Positions 34,160-42,674 of a stretch of DNA of 64,000 nt are shown here, piece after piece; the stretch's first letter is position 1; every line of letters begins with the position of its first letter. The notes beneath the pieces were generated by a model. That model searched no databases. It was not told the origin of the DNA and was given only the letters and a program-made list of their open reading frames with translations. The stretch spans positions 21,136 to 85,135 of the forward strand of contig CALTUD010000015.1 of NCBI GenBank assembly GCA_943912335.1, in the 5' to 3' direction. The position numbers and the translations under genes are program-made. Source of the stretch: an uncultured Acetobacteraceae bacterium (GTDB lineage: Bacteria; Pseudomonadota; Alphaproteobacteria; Acetobacterales; Acetobacteraceae).

Positions 34160-35622
34160 GGCGAGGCGGCGGGCTCGTCGTTCGTTTCGGGAAAGATCTT
34201 GCCGGGATTGAGCAGGCCGGCCGGGTCCAGCGCGTGCTTGATGCGGTGCATGGCGTCGAGTTCGGCGCCGCCGCGCCAGTCCGGCATCATGTAGGGCTTG
34301 AGCTTGCCGACGCCGTGCTCGGCCGAGAACGAGCCGTCCAGCGCACGTACCACGGCGCAGACCGCATCCATGATCTCGTGGTCGCGGGCCAGGAACGCGT
34401 CCCGAACGGCGCCTTCGGGCTGCACCAGATTGAAATGGATGTTGCCGTCGCCGAGATGGCCGAACGGGGCCACGCGCACGCCCGGCACCAGCCGTTCGCA
34501 GGCTTCGCCGGCGCGCCGGATCAGTTCGGGGATGCGCGACACCGGCACCGAAACGTCGTTCTTCACGCTGCCGCCGGCGCGCTTCTGCGCTTCGGCGTGT
34601 TCCTCGCGCAGTTTCCAGAGATTGAGGCGCTGCGCACGGCTTTCGGCGATCACCGCATCCAGCACGGCGCCGCTTTCCAGCGCTTCGCCGAGCACGGTTT
34701 CCAGCAGATCGCGCAACGTGCCGTCCTGTCGGACGGTGGCGAGCTCCACCAGCACGTAATGCGGGGCCGGTTCGGCCAGCGGCAGGGCGGCGTCGGGAAT
34801 GAGCGCGTTCACCAGCGCCATGCCGGTGCCAGACATGTATTCGAAGGCCTGGATCGCGGAGGGATCTGCGCGGCGGAAACGCTGAAACAGGTCGAGGGCC
34901 GCTTCGGGGCTTTCCACGCCGCATAAGGCGACTTCGATCTGGTTCGGGCGCGGATGGAGTTGCAGTACCGCGGCGGTGATGATGCCGAGCGTGCCTTCGG
35001 AGCCGACCAGGAGCTGGCGCAGCGCGTAGCCGGTATTGTCCTTGCGCAGGCGGCGCAGCCCGTCGAACACTGAGCCGTCGGCGAACACGGCTTCGATGCC
35101 GAGCACGAGGTCGCGGGCATTGCCGTAGCGCACGGTGTTGTTGCCGCCGGCATTGGTGGCGAGCACGCCGCCGATCGTCGCCGAGCCTTCGGAGGAAATG
35201 GACAGGGGCAGCAGGCAGCCGGCTTCCTCGGCGGCATCCTGCGCTGCTTTCAGCGTGACGCCGGCTTCCACCGTCATGGTCATGTCCACCGGATCGATGG
35301 CGCGAATCCGGTTCATGCGCGATAGGCTCAGCACCAGTTCCGAGCCGTCCTCGCCGACAGCGGCGCCGCCGACCATGGAGGTGTTGCCGCCCATCGGCAC
35401 GATGCGCACGACACCACCGGCTTCGGTGCAGAGGCGTACGGCCGTCGCGAGCTGTTCGGTGCCGTTCGGGCGCAGAACCGCATCGGTGCGGCCGTGATAC
35501 AGGCCGCGCCAGTCGGAACAGAACGGCGCGGTGTCGGCGGGATCGCGCAGCACGCCGCTGGGCCCGAGCCGGTCGGCCAGGGTGTCGATCAGCGCCGCGC
35601 GCGCTTGGTCGGGATGGGACAA
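34156..35622 (-). CDS. FAD-linked 2-hydroxyacid oxidase/dehydrogenase
   Basis: A 488-residue flavoprotein of the FAD_binding_4 plus FAD-oxidase_C type. The FAD domain shows VRIVPMGGNTSMVGGA and LATNAGGNNTVRYGNARDLV. The C-terminal domain ends with APFGHLGDGNIHFN and FSAEHGVGKLKPYM, carrying the His-rich active site of the D-lactate/D-2-hydroxyglutarate dehydrogenase family. It oxidises a D-2-hydroxyacid in the cytosol. Which acid cannot be read from sequence. Confidence 0.88.
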   Translation of the reverse strand: MSHPDQARAALIDTLADRLGPSGVLRDPADTAPFCSDWRGLYHGRTDAVLRPNGTEQLATAVRLCTEAGGVVRIVPMGGNTSMVGGAAVGEDGSELVLSLSRMNRIRAIDPVDMTMTVEAGVTLKAAQDAAEEAGCLLPLSISSEGSATIGGVLATNAGGNNTVRYGNARDLVLGIEAVFADGSVFDGLRRLRKDNTGYALRQLLVGSEGTLGIITAAVLQLHPRPNQIEVALCGVESPEAALDLFQRFRRADPSAIQAFEYMSGTGMALVNALIPDAALPLAEPAPHYVLVELATVRQDGTLRDLLETVLGEALESGAVLDAVIAESRAQRLNLWKLREEHAEAQKRAGGSVKNDVSVPVSRIPELIRRAGEACERLVPGVRVAPFGHLGDGNIHFNLVQPEGAVRDAFLARDHEIMDAVCAVVRALDGSFSAEHGVGKLKPYMMPDWRGGAELDAMHRIKHALDPAGLLNPGKIFPETNDEPAASP

Positions 35623-35641
35623 GACGCCTTCCTCGGAAATC

Positions 35642-36184
35642 TTACTGGAGGGTGGAGGAGGGATCGGAATAGGCCGGGCGGGTGGACAGCATCACCGCGC
35701 TGGTGCCGGCCACGCCGATCAGCAGGCCGCAAAGTGCGACCAGAGCCAGAACGAGCTTTTTCGGGGCCAAAGAGCGCGTCGCCGCCAGGGCCGCCTGCGC
35801 TTCGGCGCGGGCCTGACGAGTGAGATGCAGCTCGGAGCGCAGTGCCTCAATGCGGGCGCTGGCGCCGCGCAGATCGAGATCCAGCCGGTTCACGTCGGCG
35901 GTGAGCTGCGAGATGCGAGTGCGGGCGGCCTGGGCCTCGTTGGCGGCGGCCGAGCCGGCGCGGGGCGCGCGCGGACGCGACGCGGCGGGCTTGGCCGCTG
36001 CGGGCGGGTTGGGCGCGATCGCCACGAACAGGTTCTTGAGTGCGCCGGCGGTGACGCTGTTGGCGCGTGCGCGGGCCCTGGCCTTTTCCAGCGCTCCGGC
36101 GGCCTGGCCGGGCTGGTCGTCCAGCACCAGCGCCAGGATGTCGCTCAGCGTCTTCAGTTCCTTGGGGTCGATCTGCTCCCTCAT
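35642..36184 (-). CDS. Coiled-coil, single-span membrane hypothetical protein
   Basis: A 180-residue protein of unknown function. Residues 1-55 are helical, followed by an Ala/Pro/Arg-rich linker (about 56-80) and a heptad-rich coiled coil (RISQLTADVNRLDLDLRG onward). A C-terminal membrane helix (KLVLALVALCGLLIGVAGTS) then a short tail ends the protein. It starts in an ATGA overlap with sua5 and lies 19 bp before the FAD oxidase gene. The topology suggests a tail-anchored inner-membrane protein. Confidence 0.7.
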   Translation of the reverse strand: MREQIDPKELKTLSDILALVLDDQPGQAAGALEKARARARANSVTAGALKNLFVAIAPNPPAAAKPAASRPRAPRAGSAAANEAQAARTRISQLTADVNRLDLDLRGASARIEALRSELHLTRQARAEAQAALAATRSLAPKKLVLALVALCGLLIGVAGTSAVMLSTRPAYSDPSSTLQ

Positions 36185-37215
36185 CGGGATGGTTCCGCGT
36201 CGGAGGGGAAACGGGGGGCGGCGGCGCGGCGCAGACGGTCCGCGATCGCTTCGCCGATGCCGTGTTCGGGGATCGGCATTACGGCGATGCCGCGCAGACC
36301 GAGGCGTTGCCCGTCGCGGTCCAGCGCGCGGAGTCCCGCGAACAGATGCGCGGCAGCTTCGGCGGGATTGGCGTTTTCGCTGAGCTGGAACAGCAGGCCC
36401 GCGCCGGAGAGCGGGGCGCCGAAGGCCAGCAGCGCCTCGTCTTCGGCGACGGTGTCGGCCGAAAGCCGCACGGGCAGTCCGGGGGCGTAATGCGAGGCGA
36501 ACTGGCCCGGAGCGTTCGGCGTATCGGTGACGGCGTTCTCCACCCGGACCGGGCCGATCACCGTTTCGATCGCGGCGCGGTCGATCCCGCCCGGACGCAG
36601 CAGGCGCGCTTCGGCACCGGACAGATCGAGGATGGTGCTTTCCAGCCCGACGCGGCACGGGCCGGTATCGAGCACCGCGTCGACGCGTCCGTCGAGTCCG
36701 TCCAGCACATGCCGTGCCGTGCTGGGGCTGACGAGGCCGGACGGGTTGGCGGAGGGGGCGGCGACAGGGCGCCCGGCGGCGCGCAGCAGGGCGAGGGCGG
36801 CCGGGGCGTCCGGCACGCGCACGGCGAGCGTGTCGAGACCGGCGGAGGCGAGGGCGCTGACCGGGCTGGCCTCGTGCTGCGGCAACACCAGGGTGAGAGG
36901 GCCGGGCCAGAAGGCGTCGGCCAGGGCGCGGGCACGATCGTCGAACCGGACGATCCGTTCGGCGTCGCCGGTCGCGGCAAGATGGACGATCAGCGGATTC
37001 TGCGCCGGGCGCCCCTTGGCGGCGAAGATCGCGGCGACGGCGCGCGGATCGGTGGCGTCCGCCCCCAGCCCATAGACGGTTTCGGTGCCGAACGCGACCA
37101 GACGGCCCGCGCGCAGCAGGGTGGCGGCGCGTTGGATTCCCTCGGCGTCGGCGGCAAGCAGTTCGGTGGCGACGAGGCCGGTCTGTGCCGCTCCCTGCGG
37201 CATGGGCTGGTGCAT
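36181..37215 (-). CDS. L-threonylcarbamoyladenylate synthase (Sua5 type)
   Basis: A 344-residue enzyme that makes threonylcarbamoyl-AMP from Thr, bicarbonate and ATP, the first step of t6A tRNA modification. The YrdC domain shows LRAGRLVAFGTETVYGLGAD (about residues 35-54), AIFAAKGRPAQNPLIVHL and GRPVAAPSANPSG. The extra C-terminal Sua5 domain (SHYAPGLPVRL onward) explains the length compared with about 190 residues for TsaC. It lies upstream of, and overlaps, the coiled-coil gene. Confidence 0.93.
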   Translation of the reverse strand: MHQPMPQGAAQTGLVATELLAADAEGIQRAATLLRAGRLVAFGTETVYGLGADATDPRAVAAIFAAKGRPAQNPLIVHLAATGDAERIVRFDDRARALADAFWPGPLTLVLPQHEASPVSALASAGLDTLAVRVPDAPAALALLRAAGRPVAAPSANPSGLVSPSTARHVLDGLDGRVDAVLDTGPCRVGLESTILDLSGAEARLLRPGGIDRAAIETVIGPVRVENAVTDTPNAPGQFASHYAPGLPVRLSADTVAEDEALLAFGAPLSGAGLLFQLSENANPAEAAAHLFAGLRALDRDGQRLGLRGIAVMPIPEHGIGEAIADRLRRAAAPRFPSDAEPSR

Positions 37216-37257
37216 GAACGCTATCTTAGCACCGACCGGGTCGAGTCGGCTCGCTCC

Positions 37258-38145
37258 TCAGGGTGCGGGGGTGAACGTTTCCAGGCCGATGCGGCCGCGA
37301 CACACGAAATGGGGGTTCAGAAAGCCGGTCTTTCCATAAAGCAGCGGCGTGCCGTCGAACAGGAGCACCGTTCCGCCGGCCGCTTCCACCACGGCCTGTG
37401 GCGCCGCCGTGTCCCATTCCATGGTGGGGCCGAGGCGCGGGTAGAGATCGGCGCCGCCTTCGGCCACGCGGACGAACTTGGCGGCCGAGCCGATATTGCC
37501 GAGCCGGGCGATGGGCTGGCGGCCGAGATAGGCCTTGAGCGCCGGGTTGTCGGCGTAGTGGCGCGAGGCCAGCACGAACAGGCCGTCGGCGGGCGGTTCG
37601 CGGGCGTTGATGGCGGTGGTGCCCTCCGCATCCGAGCGCCATGCGCGGCCGGGGGCATCGGCCGGGTTCCAGCCGAGATAAAGCGCACCCTGGGCCGGCA
37701 GGGCGACGGCGCCGAGAACGCAGCGCCCGTCGCGAACGAGGCCGATATTGACGGTGAAGTTCTCGCTGCCTGCGGCGAATTCGCGCGTGCCGTCCAGCGG
37801 GTCCACCAGCCAGAAGGCGCGCCCGGCTTCCACCATGATTCCGGCGGCGACCTCTTCCTCGGCGATCACCGGCACGCTCGAATGGTCGCGCAGACCGCGC
37901 AGGATCGCCGCTTCCGCCTGCCGGTCGGCTTCGGTGACCGGCGAGCTGTCGCTCTTGTGCTCGGTCTCGAACCCATCGCCGCGAATTTGCATGATGAGGG
38001 CGGCGGCCTCGATGGCGAGCCGTCCGGCCAGATGGAGCAGGGCGGCATCGCCCGCTTCGCCGCCGGGGAGATCGTGCGGCCATGCGGCCGGCCAGGAGAC
38101 AAGCCGGTCTGTCCAGAAGCGGGGCGGGAAAGCGTCCATGCGCAT
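37258..38145 (-). CDS. cysQ: 3'(2'),5'-bisphosphate nucleotidase CysQ
   Basis: About 295 residues of the inositol-monophosphatase superfamily. Metal ligands lie in VIAEEEVAAG and WLVDPLDGTREFAAGSENFT, and a C-terminal MEWDTAAPQAVVEAAGG closes the site. CysQ removes the 3'-phosphate of PAP made in sulfate assimilation. The start is uncertain: ATG 38145 and 38139 are close together and a longer frame opens at 38235; none has a clear ribosome site. Confidence 0.88.
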   Translation of the reverse strand: MRMDAFPPRFWTDRLVSWPAAWPHDLPGGEAGDAALLHLAGRLAIEAAALIMQIRGDGFETEHKSDSSPVTEADRQAEAAILRGLRDHSSVPVIAEEEVAAGIMVEAGRAFWLVDPLDGTREFAAGSENFTVNIGLVRDGRCVLGAVALPAQGALYLGWNPADAPGRAWRSDAEGTTAINAREPPADGLFVLASRHYADNPALKAYLGRQPIARLGNIGSAAKFVRVAEGGADLYPRLGPTMEWDTAAPQAVVEAAGGTVLLFDGTPLLYGKTGFLNPHFVCRGRIGLETFTPAP

Positions 38146-38310
38146 AGCCACTAGTGGAAGCTTCAGCCTGACGCAAAGCGGGCTCCTGGCCGGCTGCTTG
38201 CGAGGCCGGTGAAGCGGGCGGATAAGAACGGGCACTGATTAACGCCTGCCCGCACCGTATTCGTGCCGCTTTCCGCGCCGAAATGCCGGGTTCAATCCGG
38301 AGCCTTTCCC

Positions 38311-39792
38311 ATGCTGGATATCGATTTCACCCGCTTCTCCCTGCCGGGCGCGGGCGCGCTCCTGTTGGCGGCTTTCGAGGATGCCGAACGTCCCGCCTCG
38401 TTCCGCGAGGCCGATGAGCGCTGCGGCGGCGCCCTGTCGCGCGCGGTCGAGGCGTCGGAGTTCGGCTTTGGACGCAACAAGAGCTGCGTGCTGCCCGGTC
38501 CCGGCGCCGGATTGAAGCGCGTGGTGCTGCTGGGCCTGGGCAAGCAAAGCGAGTTCGACGCGCAGAAGGCTGAGGCGGCGGGGTCGCAGATCTGGTCGCT
38601 GTTGAAGGGCGAGGCCGAAGCGGCTGTGGCGGCGGATGCGCTGCCGGCCGAACGCGTCGGATCCCTCGCGCTGGGCGCGGTGCTGAACGCCTACCGCTTC
38701 GATACCTACCGCACCACGCAGAAGCCGGACGAACTGCCGAAGCTCGCCCGCTTGTCGGTGCTGTGCGCCGACGATGCACGGGCCCAGGCCGACTGGCCGG
38801 CGCTGGAAGCGGTGGCGCGCGGCGTGTTCCTGACGCGCGATCTGGTGACGGAGCCGGCGAATATCCTGAACCCGCCCGTGTTCGCCGAGCGCATCGCCGC
38901 CTTGTCCTCGCTGGGGCTGGAGGTCGAGATCGTCACCGCCGACCAGATGGAGGAGATGGGTTTCGGCGCGCTGCTCGGCGTGGCGATGGGCAGCGACTCT
39001 CCGGCGCGGATGGTGGTGATGCAGTGGCGTGGCGCCCCGACGGATGCAGAGGATTCGAGCGCCGCACCGGTGGCCTTCATCGGCAAGGGCGTGACGTTCG
39101 ATTCCGGCGGCATCTCCATCAAGCCGGCCGGCGGCATGGAAGACATGAAGTGGGACATGGCCGGCGCCGGCACGGTGGTCGGGCTGATGGCCGCCCTGGC
39201 CGGGCGCAAGGCACGGGTGAATGCGGTCGGCATCGTCGGTCTGGTGGAGAACATGCTGAGCGGCCGGGCGCAGCGCCCGGGCGACGTGGTGCGAAGCGCG
39301 TCCGGCCAGACCATCGAGGTGCTGAACACGGATGCGGAAGGCCGCCTCGTCTTGGCCGATGTGCTCTGGTACGCGCAGGACCGCTTCCGTCCGCGCTTCA
39401 TGGTCGATCTGGCGACGCTGACCGGCGCCATCATCGTGGCTTTGGGCCACGAGCATGCCGGGTTGTTCGGCAATGACGACGCGCTCTGCACGCAGCTCGC
39501 CGCGGCAGGCGAGGCGACCGGAGAGAAGCTGTGGCGGATGCCGCTCGGCGATGCGTACGACAAGATGCTGCGCTCCGACATCGCCGACATGAAGAATATC
39601 GGCGGCCGTCCGGGCGGCTCGATCACCGCGGCGCAGTTCCTGAAGCGCTTCGTGGGCGAGGTGCCCTGGGCGCATCTGGACATCGCCGGCACCGCCTGGT
39701 CGTCCAAGGACGCCCCGGGCGTGCCGAAGGGTGCCACGGCGTTCGGCGTGCGCCTGCTGGATCGTCTGGTGGCCGAGCATTACGAACACTGA
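38311..39792 (+). CDS. pepA: Leucyl aminopeptidase (M17)
   Basis: A 493-residue cytosolic zinc/manganese aminopeptidase. The catalytic half has GKGVTFDSGGISIKPAGGME near residues 254-273, WDMAGAGTVVG, and the signature NTDAEGRLVLAD near 342-353. ATG 38311 follows CCGGAG and is preferred over an open start 16 codons earlier. Its end overlaps the longest frame of the next gene by 62 bp. Confidence 0.95.
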   Translation: MLDIDFTRFSLPGAGALLLAAFEDAERPASFREADERCGGALSRAVEASEFGFGRNKSCVLPGPGAGLKRVVLLGLGKQSEFDAQKAEAAGSQIWSLLKGEAEAAVAADALPAERVGSLALGAVLNAYRFDTYRTTQKPDELPKLARLSVLCADDARAQADWPALEAVARGVFLTRDLVTEPANILNPPVFAERIAALSSLGLEVEIVTADQMEEMGFGALLGVAMGSDSPARMVVMQWRGAPTDAEDSSAAPVAFIGKGVTFDSGGISIKPAGGMEDMKWDMAGAGTVVGLMAALAGRKARVNAVGIVGLVENMLSGRAQRPGDVVRSASGQTIEVLNTDAEGRLVLADVLWYAQDRFRPRFMVDLATLTGAIIVALGHEHAGLFGNDDALCTQLAAAGEATGEKLWRMPLGDAYDKMLRSDIADMKNIGGRPGGSITAAQFLKRFVGEVPWAHLDIAGTAWSSKDAPGVPKGATAFGVRLLDRLVAEHYEH

Positions 39793-40318
39793 GTTCGCCC
39801 TGCTGCGGCACCCCCCGGTCGGGGTGCCGCAAGGGATCTGCTACGGGCGGACCGATGTTCCGCTCCGCGAGGGCTGGCGCGATGCCCTACCGGCTCTGGC
39901 CGTAAGGATCGCGCCGATCCGGCCGCTTCTGGTGGTATCGAGCCCGGCCGCGCGCTGTCTGCGTCCCGCCGAAAACCTGGCCGAGCTGCTCCAGCTTCCT
40001 CTCCGAACGGAGGCCGATCTGCTGGAACTCGATTTCGGCGATTGGGAGGGGCTGCGCTGGGACGATGTTCCGCGCGCGGCTCTGGACGAGTGGGCGGCGG
40101 ACCCGTCCGGTTTCGCGCCGCCCGGCGGCGAGAGCGGCCGCGCGCTGATCCAGCGGGTTCGGCGCGCGGCCGGGCGATTGCGGGGCGGCGGCAATGCCCT
40201 GGTGGTGTCGCATGGCGGGCCGCTGCGTCTGCTGCCGGCGATCCTGCATGGTCTGGAACCGGATCTCCTCGGCCGGGCACCCGCGCTCGGAACTCTCGAA
40301 ATCCTTTCCATTTCATGA
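39731..40318 (+). CDS. Histidine phosphatase, CobC-like (alpha-ribazole phosphatase)
   Basis: A phosphoglycerate-mutase-like phosphatase whose catalytic LLRHPPVG lies right after the pepA stop, with a later ELDFGDWEG, PPGGESG and the second His in VVSHGGPLRLL. RHP-type branch members near cobS and cobT are usually CobC, which removes the 5'-phosphate of alpha-ribazole or adenosylcobalamin phosphate. The longest frame starts at GTG 39731 inside pepA. The conserved part begins near 39791, so the real start may be a rare codon at about 39779-39800. Confidence 0.72.
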   Translation: MPRRSACACWIVWWPSITNTEFALLRHPPVGVPQGICYGRTDVPLREGWRDALPALAVRIAPIRPLLVVSSPAARCLRPAENLAELLQLPLRTEADLLELDFGDWEGLRWDDVPRAALDEWAADPSGFAPPGGESGRALIQRVRRAAGRLRGGGNALVVSHGGPLRLLPAILHGLEPDLLGRAPALGTLEILSIS

Positions 40319-40348
40319 AAGGCGACGCGCAGAAAGCGCGGGGGTGAT

Positions 40349-40424
40349 CTGCAATCGGCAAATGGTGCAGCGCACAAAACCGATTGCAGCGTGTTGCGAG
40401 CGGCGATATGTTGCACCGCACAAA
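40349..40424. promoter_or_regulatory. Inverted repeat and two direct repeats upstream of the DUF1127 gene
   Basis: CTGCAATCGG (40349-40358) and CCGATTGCAG (40380-40389) form a perfect 10-bp inverted repeat. Inside and beyond it, TGGTGCAGCGCACAAA (40363-40378) and TGTTGCACCGCACAAA (40409-40424) are two near-identical copies 46 bp apart. The DUF1127 start is at 40445. Paired TGC/GCACAA boxes suggest a regulator binding twice; no regulator can be assigned. Confidence 0.5.
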
Positions 40425-40444
40425 CACAGTCACGAGGCACTCCG

Positions 40445-40672
40445 ATGTCCTACTCCGCTTCCTTCGACGGCGCTCTTTCCGGCAACCGCGAGATCAGCCT
40501 GCCGGTGATCGTGAAGCAGGCCGTGGCTCTGCTGATGACCCGTCGCGAGCGTATCCGCACCCAGAACCGTCTGCGCTGGGAACTCAGCCAGTATTCCGAT
40601 CGCGAGCTCTCCGACATGGGTCTGAGCCGCTCCGACATCGAGGATGTGGTGCAGGGCCGCTACCAGGGCTGA
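40445..40672 (+). CDS. DUF1127 small protein
   Basis: A 75-residue protein with the DUF1127 (YjiS-like) core RWELSQYSDRELSDMGLSRS followed by DIEDVVQGRY. Related small arginine-rich proteins in alphaproteobacteria have been linked to RNA turnover and phosphate or carbon responses; the role here is unknown. The frame opens at 40391, but ATG 40445 (MSYSASFDG) gives the usual length. The upstream region is repeat-rich, suggesting tight control. Confidence 0.85.
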   Translation: MSYSASFDGALSGNREISLPVIVKQAVALLMTRRERIRTQNRLRWELSQYSDRELSDMGLSRSDIEDVVQGRYQG

Positions 40673-40875
40673 TCGCCCGCTCGATCTTTCCACCGCGCCG
40701 CGCCGGCCCATCCGGGTCCGGTGCGGCCCGAACCGAGATGTCCGCCGCTTCCGAGCGGTTCGATTATCCAGGCCGAGCCGGGGAACCGGTGATGCCCATA
40801 CGATCCGCCGGCGGCCTGGCCGCTCGACCGATCGAACCCATCGACGCCGTCCCGGAGATGGGATCGCGTGCGAGA

Positions 40876-41661
40876 TCACACCGGCGGCAGAACCGTCGCC
40901 AGACTGAGCAGAACGCATTCCGCCGCCATCACGCAGGCGCCCAGCACGTCCCCCGTGCGTCCGCCCAGGCGTGAGACGGCGAAACGGCCGACGAACCACC
41001 CAACCGATACCGTGACGGCCAGCGCGCCCGGCACGAGCCGGAGCGGCAACACCACGAGCGCGATCAGGGCGGCCGTCAGAACCAGGCCTGACAGAACCGA
41101 ACGCGTCGGCGCGCCGAGCGACCGGCCGAGCCCGTCCGCGCGGGCCGGCGGCAACTGCAGCACCGGCAGCATCGCCATACGCGACAGCGCGCCTGCGGCG
41201 GCAAGGATCGCGACGATTCCGGCTGCGGGGCGTGATGCCAGCTCCGCTAGAGCGGCGAAGCGGATCAGCAGGGATGCGCCGAGCGCCAGGGCGCCGAATG
41301 CGCCGATCCGGCTGTCGCGCATGATCTCCAGACGCTTTTCCGGCGTGTGCCCGCCGCCGCAACCATCGGCGAGATCGGCCAGACCGTCCTCATGCAGACC
41401 GCCGGTCAGCACCAGGGCGACGCAGAGCGCCCAGGCAGCGGACACCCCCGGCCCGAAACCGAGAGAACGCGCACCGGTCAGCCCGACTCCGACGCAGACG
41501 CCGATCGACGCTCCGGCCAGCGGATAGCACCAGATCGCCCGTCCGGGCCGGTAGGGCTGGCCAGGCCGCACCAGCCAGCCGACCGGGAAACGGGTCAGCA
41601 GGCCGAACCCCGCGGCCAGATCGGCGCCGATTCCCGCTAGAAACGCACCCGGCCTGTTCAT
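40876..41661 (-). CDS. cobS: Adenosylcobinamide-GDP ribazoletransferase
   Basis: CobS (CobV) joins AdoCbi-GDP and alpha-ribazole in the inner membrane to give adenosylcobalamin or its phosphate. The 261-residue protein has LLTRFPVGW, the conserved GGLHEDGLADLADGCGGG (about residues 88-105), EIMRDSRIGAFGALAL, and several Ala/Leu-rich membrane helices. ATG 41661 is in an ATGA overlap with the cobT stop. It is the last gene of cobB-cobT-cobS. Confidence 0.93.
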   Translation of the reverse strand: MNRPGAFLAGIGADLAAGFGLLTRFPVGWLVRPGQPYRPGRAIWCYPLAGASIGVCVGVGLTGARSLGFGPGVSAAWALCVALVLTGGLHEDGLADLADGCGGGHTPEKRLEIMRDSRIGAFGALALGASLLIRFAALAELASRPAAGIVAILAAAGALSRMAMLPVLQLPPARADGLGRSLGAPTRSVLSGLVLTAALIALVVLPLRLVPGALAVTVSVGWFVGRFAVSRLGGRTGDVLGACVMAAECVLLSLATVLPPV

Positions 41662-42674
41662 ATCCGGTCGGTGACCCCCGCCTCCGCGAACGAAGCCATC
41701 CCGGCATGGCAGGCGCAGGCAGCGCGCAGGATCGGCACCGCCAGGGCCGCACCCGAGGCTTCGCCGAGACGCAAGCCGAGGTCGAGAATCGGCTCCTGTC
41801 CCAGTTTTTCCGCCAGTGCCTTGTGTCCGGCCTCGGCCGAGCGATGGGCGATCCGGGCATGATCGAGCGCCGCGGGATTGAGCTTGAACAGCGGGGCGGC
41901 GGCGGCGGTGCAGACGAAACCGTCCAGCAGCACCGGCACGCCGAGCCGTCGTGCGCGCAGAACCGCGCCGAGAATCGCCGCCAGTTCCAGACCGCCGAGA
42001 CGTCGCGCGACTTCCAACGGGTCGTCGAGCGCAGTCGCATGCACGCGCAGCGCCCGGCTGATCACCCGCGCCTTTCGGGCGACGCCGCGCGGGTCGAGCC
42101 CGGTGCCGCGCCCGGCCCAGGCCGAGCCCGGCCCGCCGAACAGACCGGCGCACAGCGCACTGGCGGCGGTGGTGTTGCCGATCCCCATTTCGCCCAGGCA
42201 GAGCAGATCGGTGCCCGGCTGCACCGCCTCCGCGCCGGTTTCCACCGCACGCAGGAAGCTCGCGTCGTCCATCGCCGGCTCGTTGCTGAGATCCCATGTC
42301 GGTTCGAGCCCGTTCAGCGGCAGGACCCTCAGTTCCGCGCCGGCGATCCGGGCGAGCTGGTTGATGGCGGCACCGCCCGTGGCGAAGTTCGCGACCATCT
42401 GCGCGGTGACGGCAGCGGGGTAGGGCGACACGTTCTGCCCGACCACGCCGTGATTGCCGGCGAACACCAGTACGGCGACGCGGTCGAGACGGGGCATCGG
42501 CCGATTCTGCCAGCGCGCCATCCAGGCTGCGAGCGATTCCAGCATGCCGAGACTGCCCGGCGGCTTGGTTAGTACGGCCTGACGGGCCTGCACCGCGCGT
42601 TCCGCCGCCACGCTGCCCTCGGGAAGTGTGGCGCAGGCGGCGCGAAGGGCGTCGAGATCGGGAAAACGGATCAT
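41658..42674 (-). CDS. cobT: Nicotinate-nucleotide--dimethylbenzimidazole phosphoribosyltransferase
   Basis: CobT (CobU in the Pseudomonas naming) makes alpha-ribazole phosphate from nicotinate mononucleotide and dimethylbenzimidazole. The 338-residue product has VLVFAGNHGVVGQNVSPYP, LCLGEMGIGNTTAASAL and LLDGFVCTAAAAPL, with the catalytic Glu in the C-terminal part (KLGQEPILDLGLRLGEASG). It is coupled to cobB upstream and cobS downstream by 4-bp overlaps. Confidence 0.94.
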   Translation of the reverse strand: MIRFPDLDALRAACATLPEGSVAAERAVQARQAVLTKPPGSLGMLESLAAWMARWQNRPMPRLDRVAVLVFAGNHGVVGQNVSPYPAAVTAQMVANFATGGAAINQLARIAGAELRVLPLNGLEPTWDLSNEPAMDDASFLRAVETGAEAVQPGTDLLCLGEMGIGNTTAASALCAGLFGGPGSAWAGRGTGLDPRGVARKARVISRALRVHATALDDPLEVARRLGGLELAAILGAVLRARRLGVPVLLDGFVCTAAAAPLFKLNPAALDHARIAHRSAEAGHKALAEKLGQEPILDLGLRLGEASGAALAVPILRAACACHAGMASFAEAGVTDRI

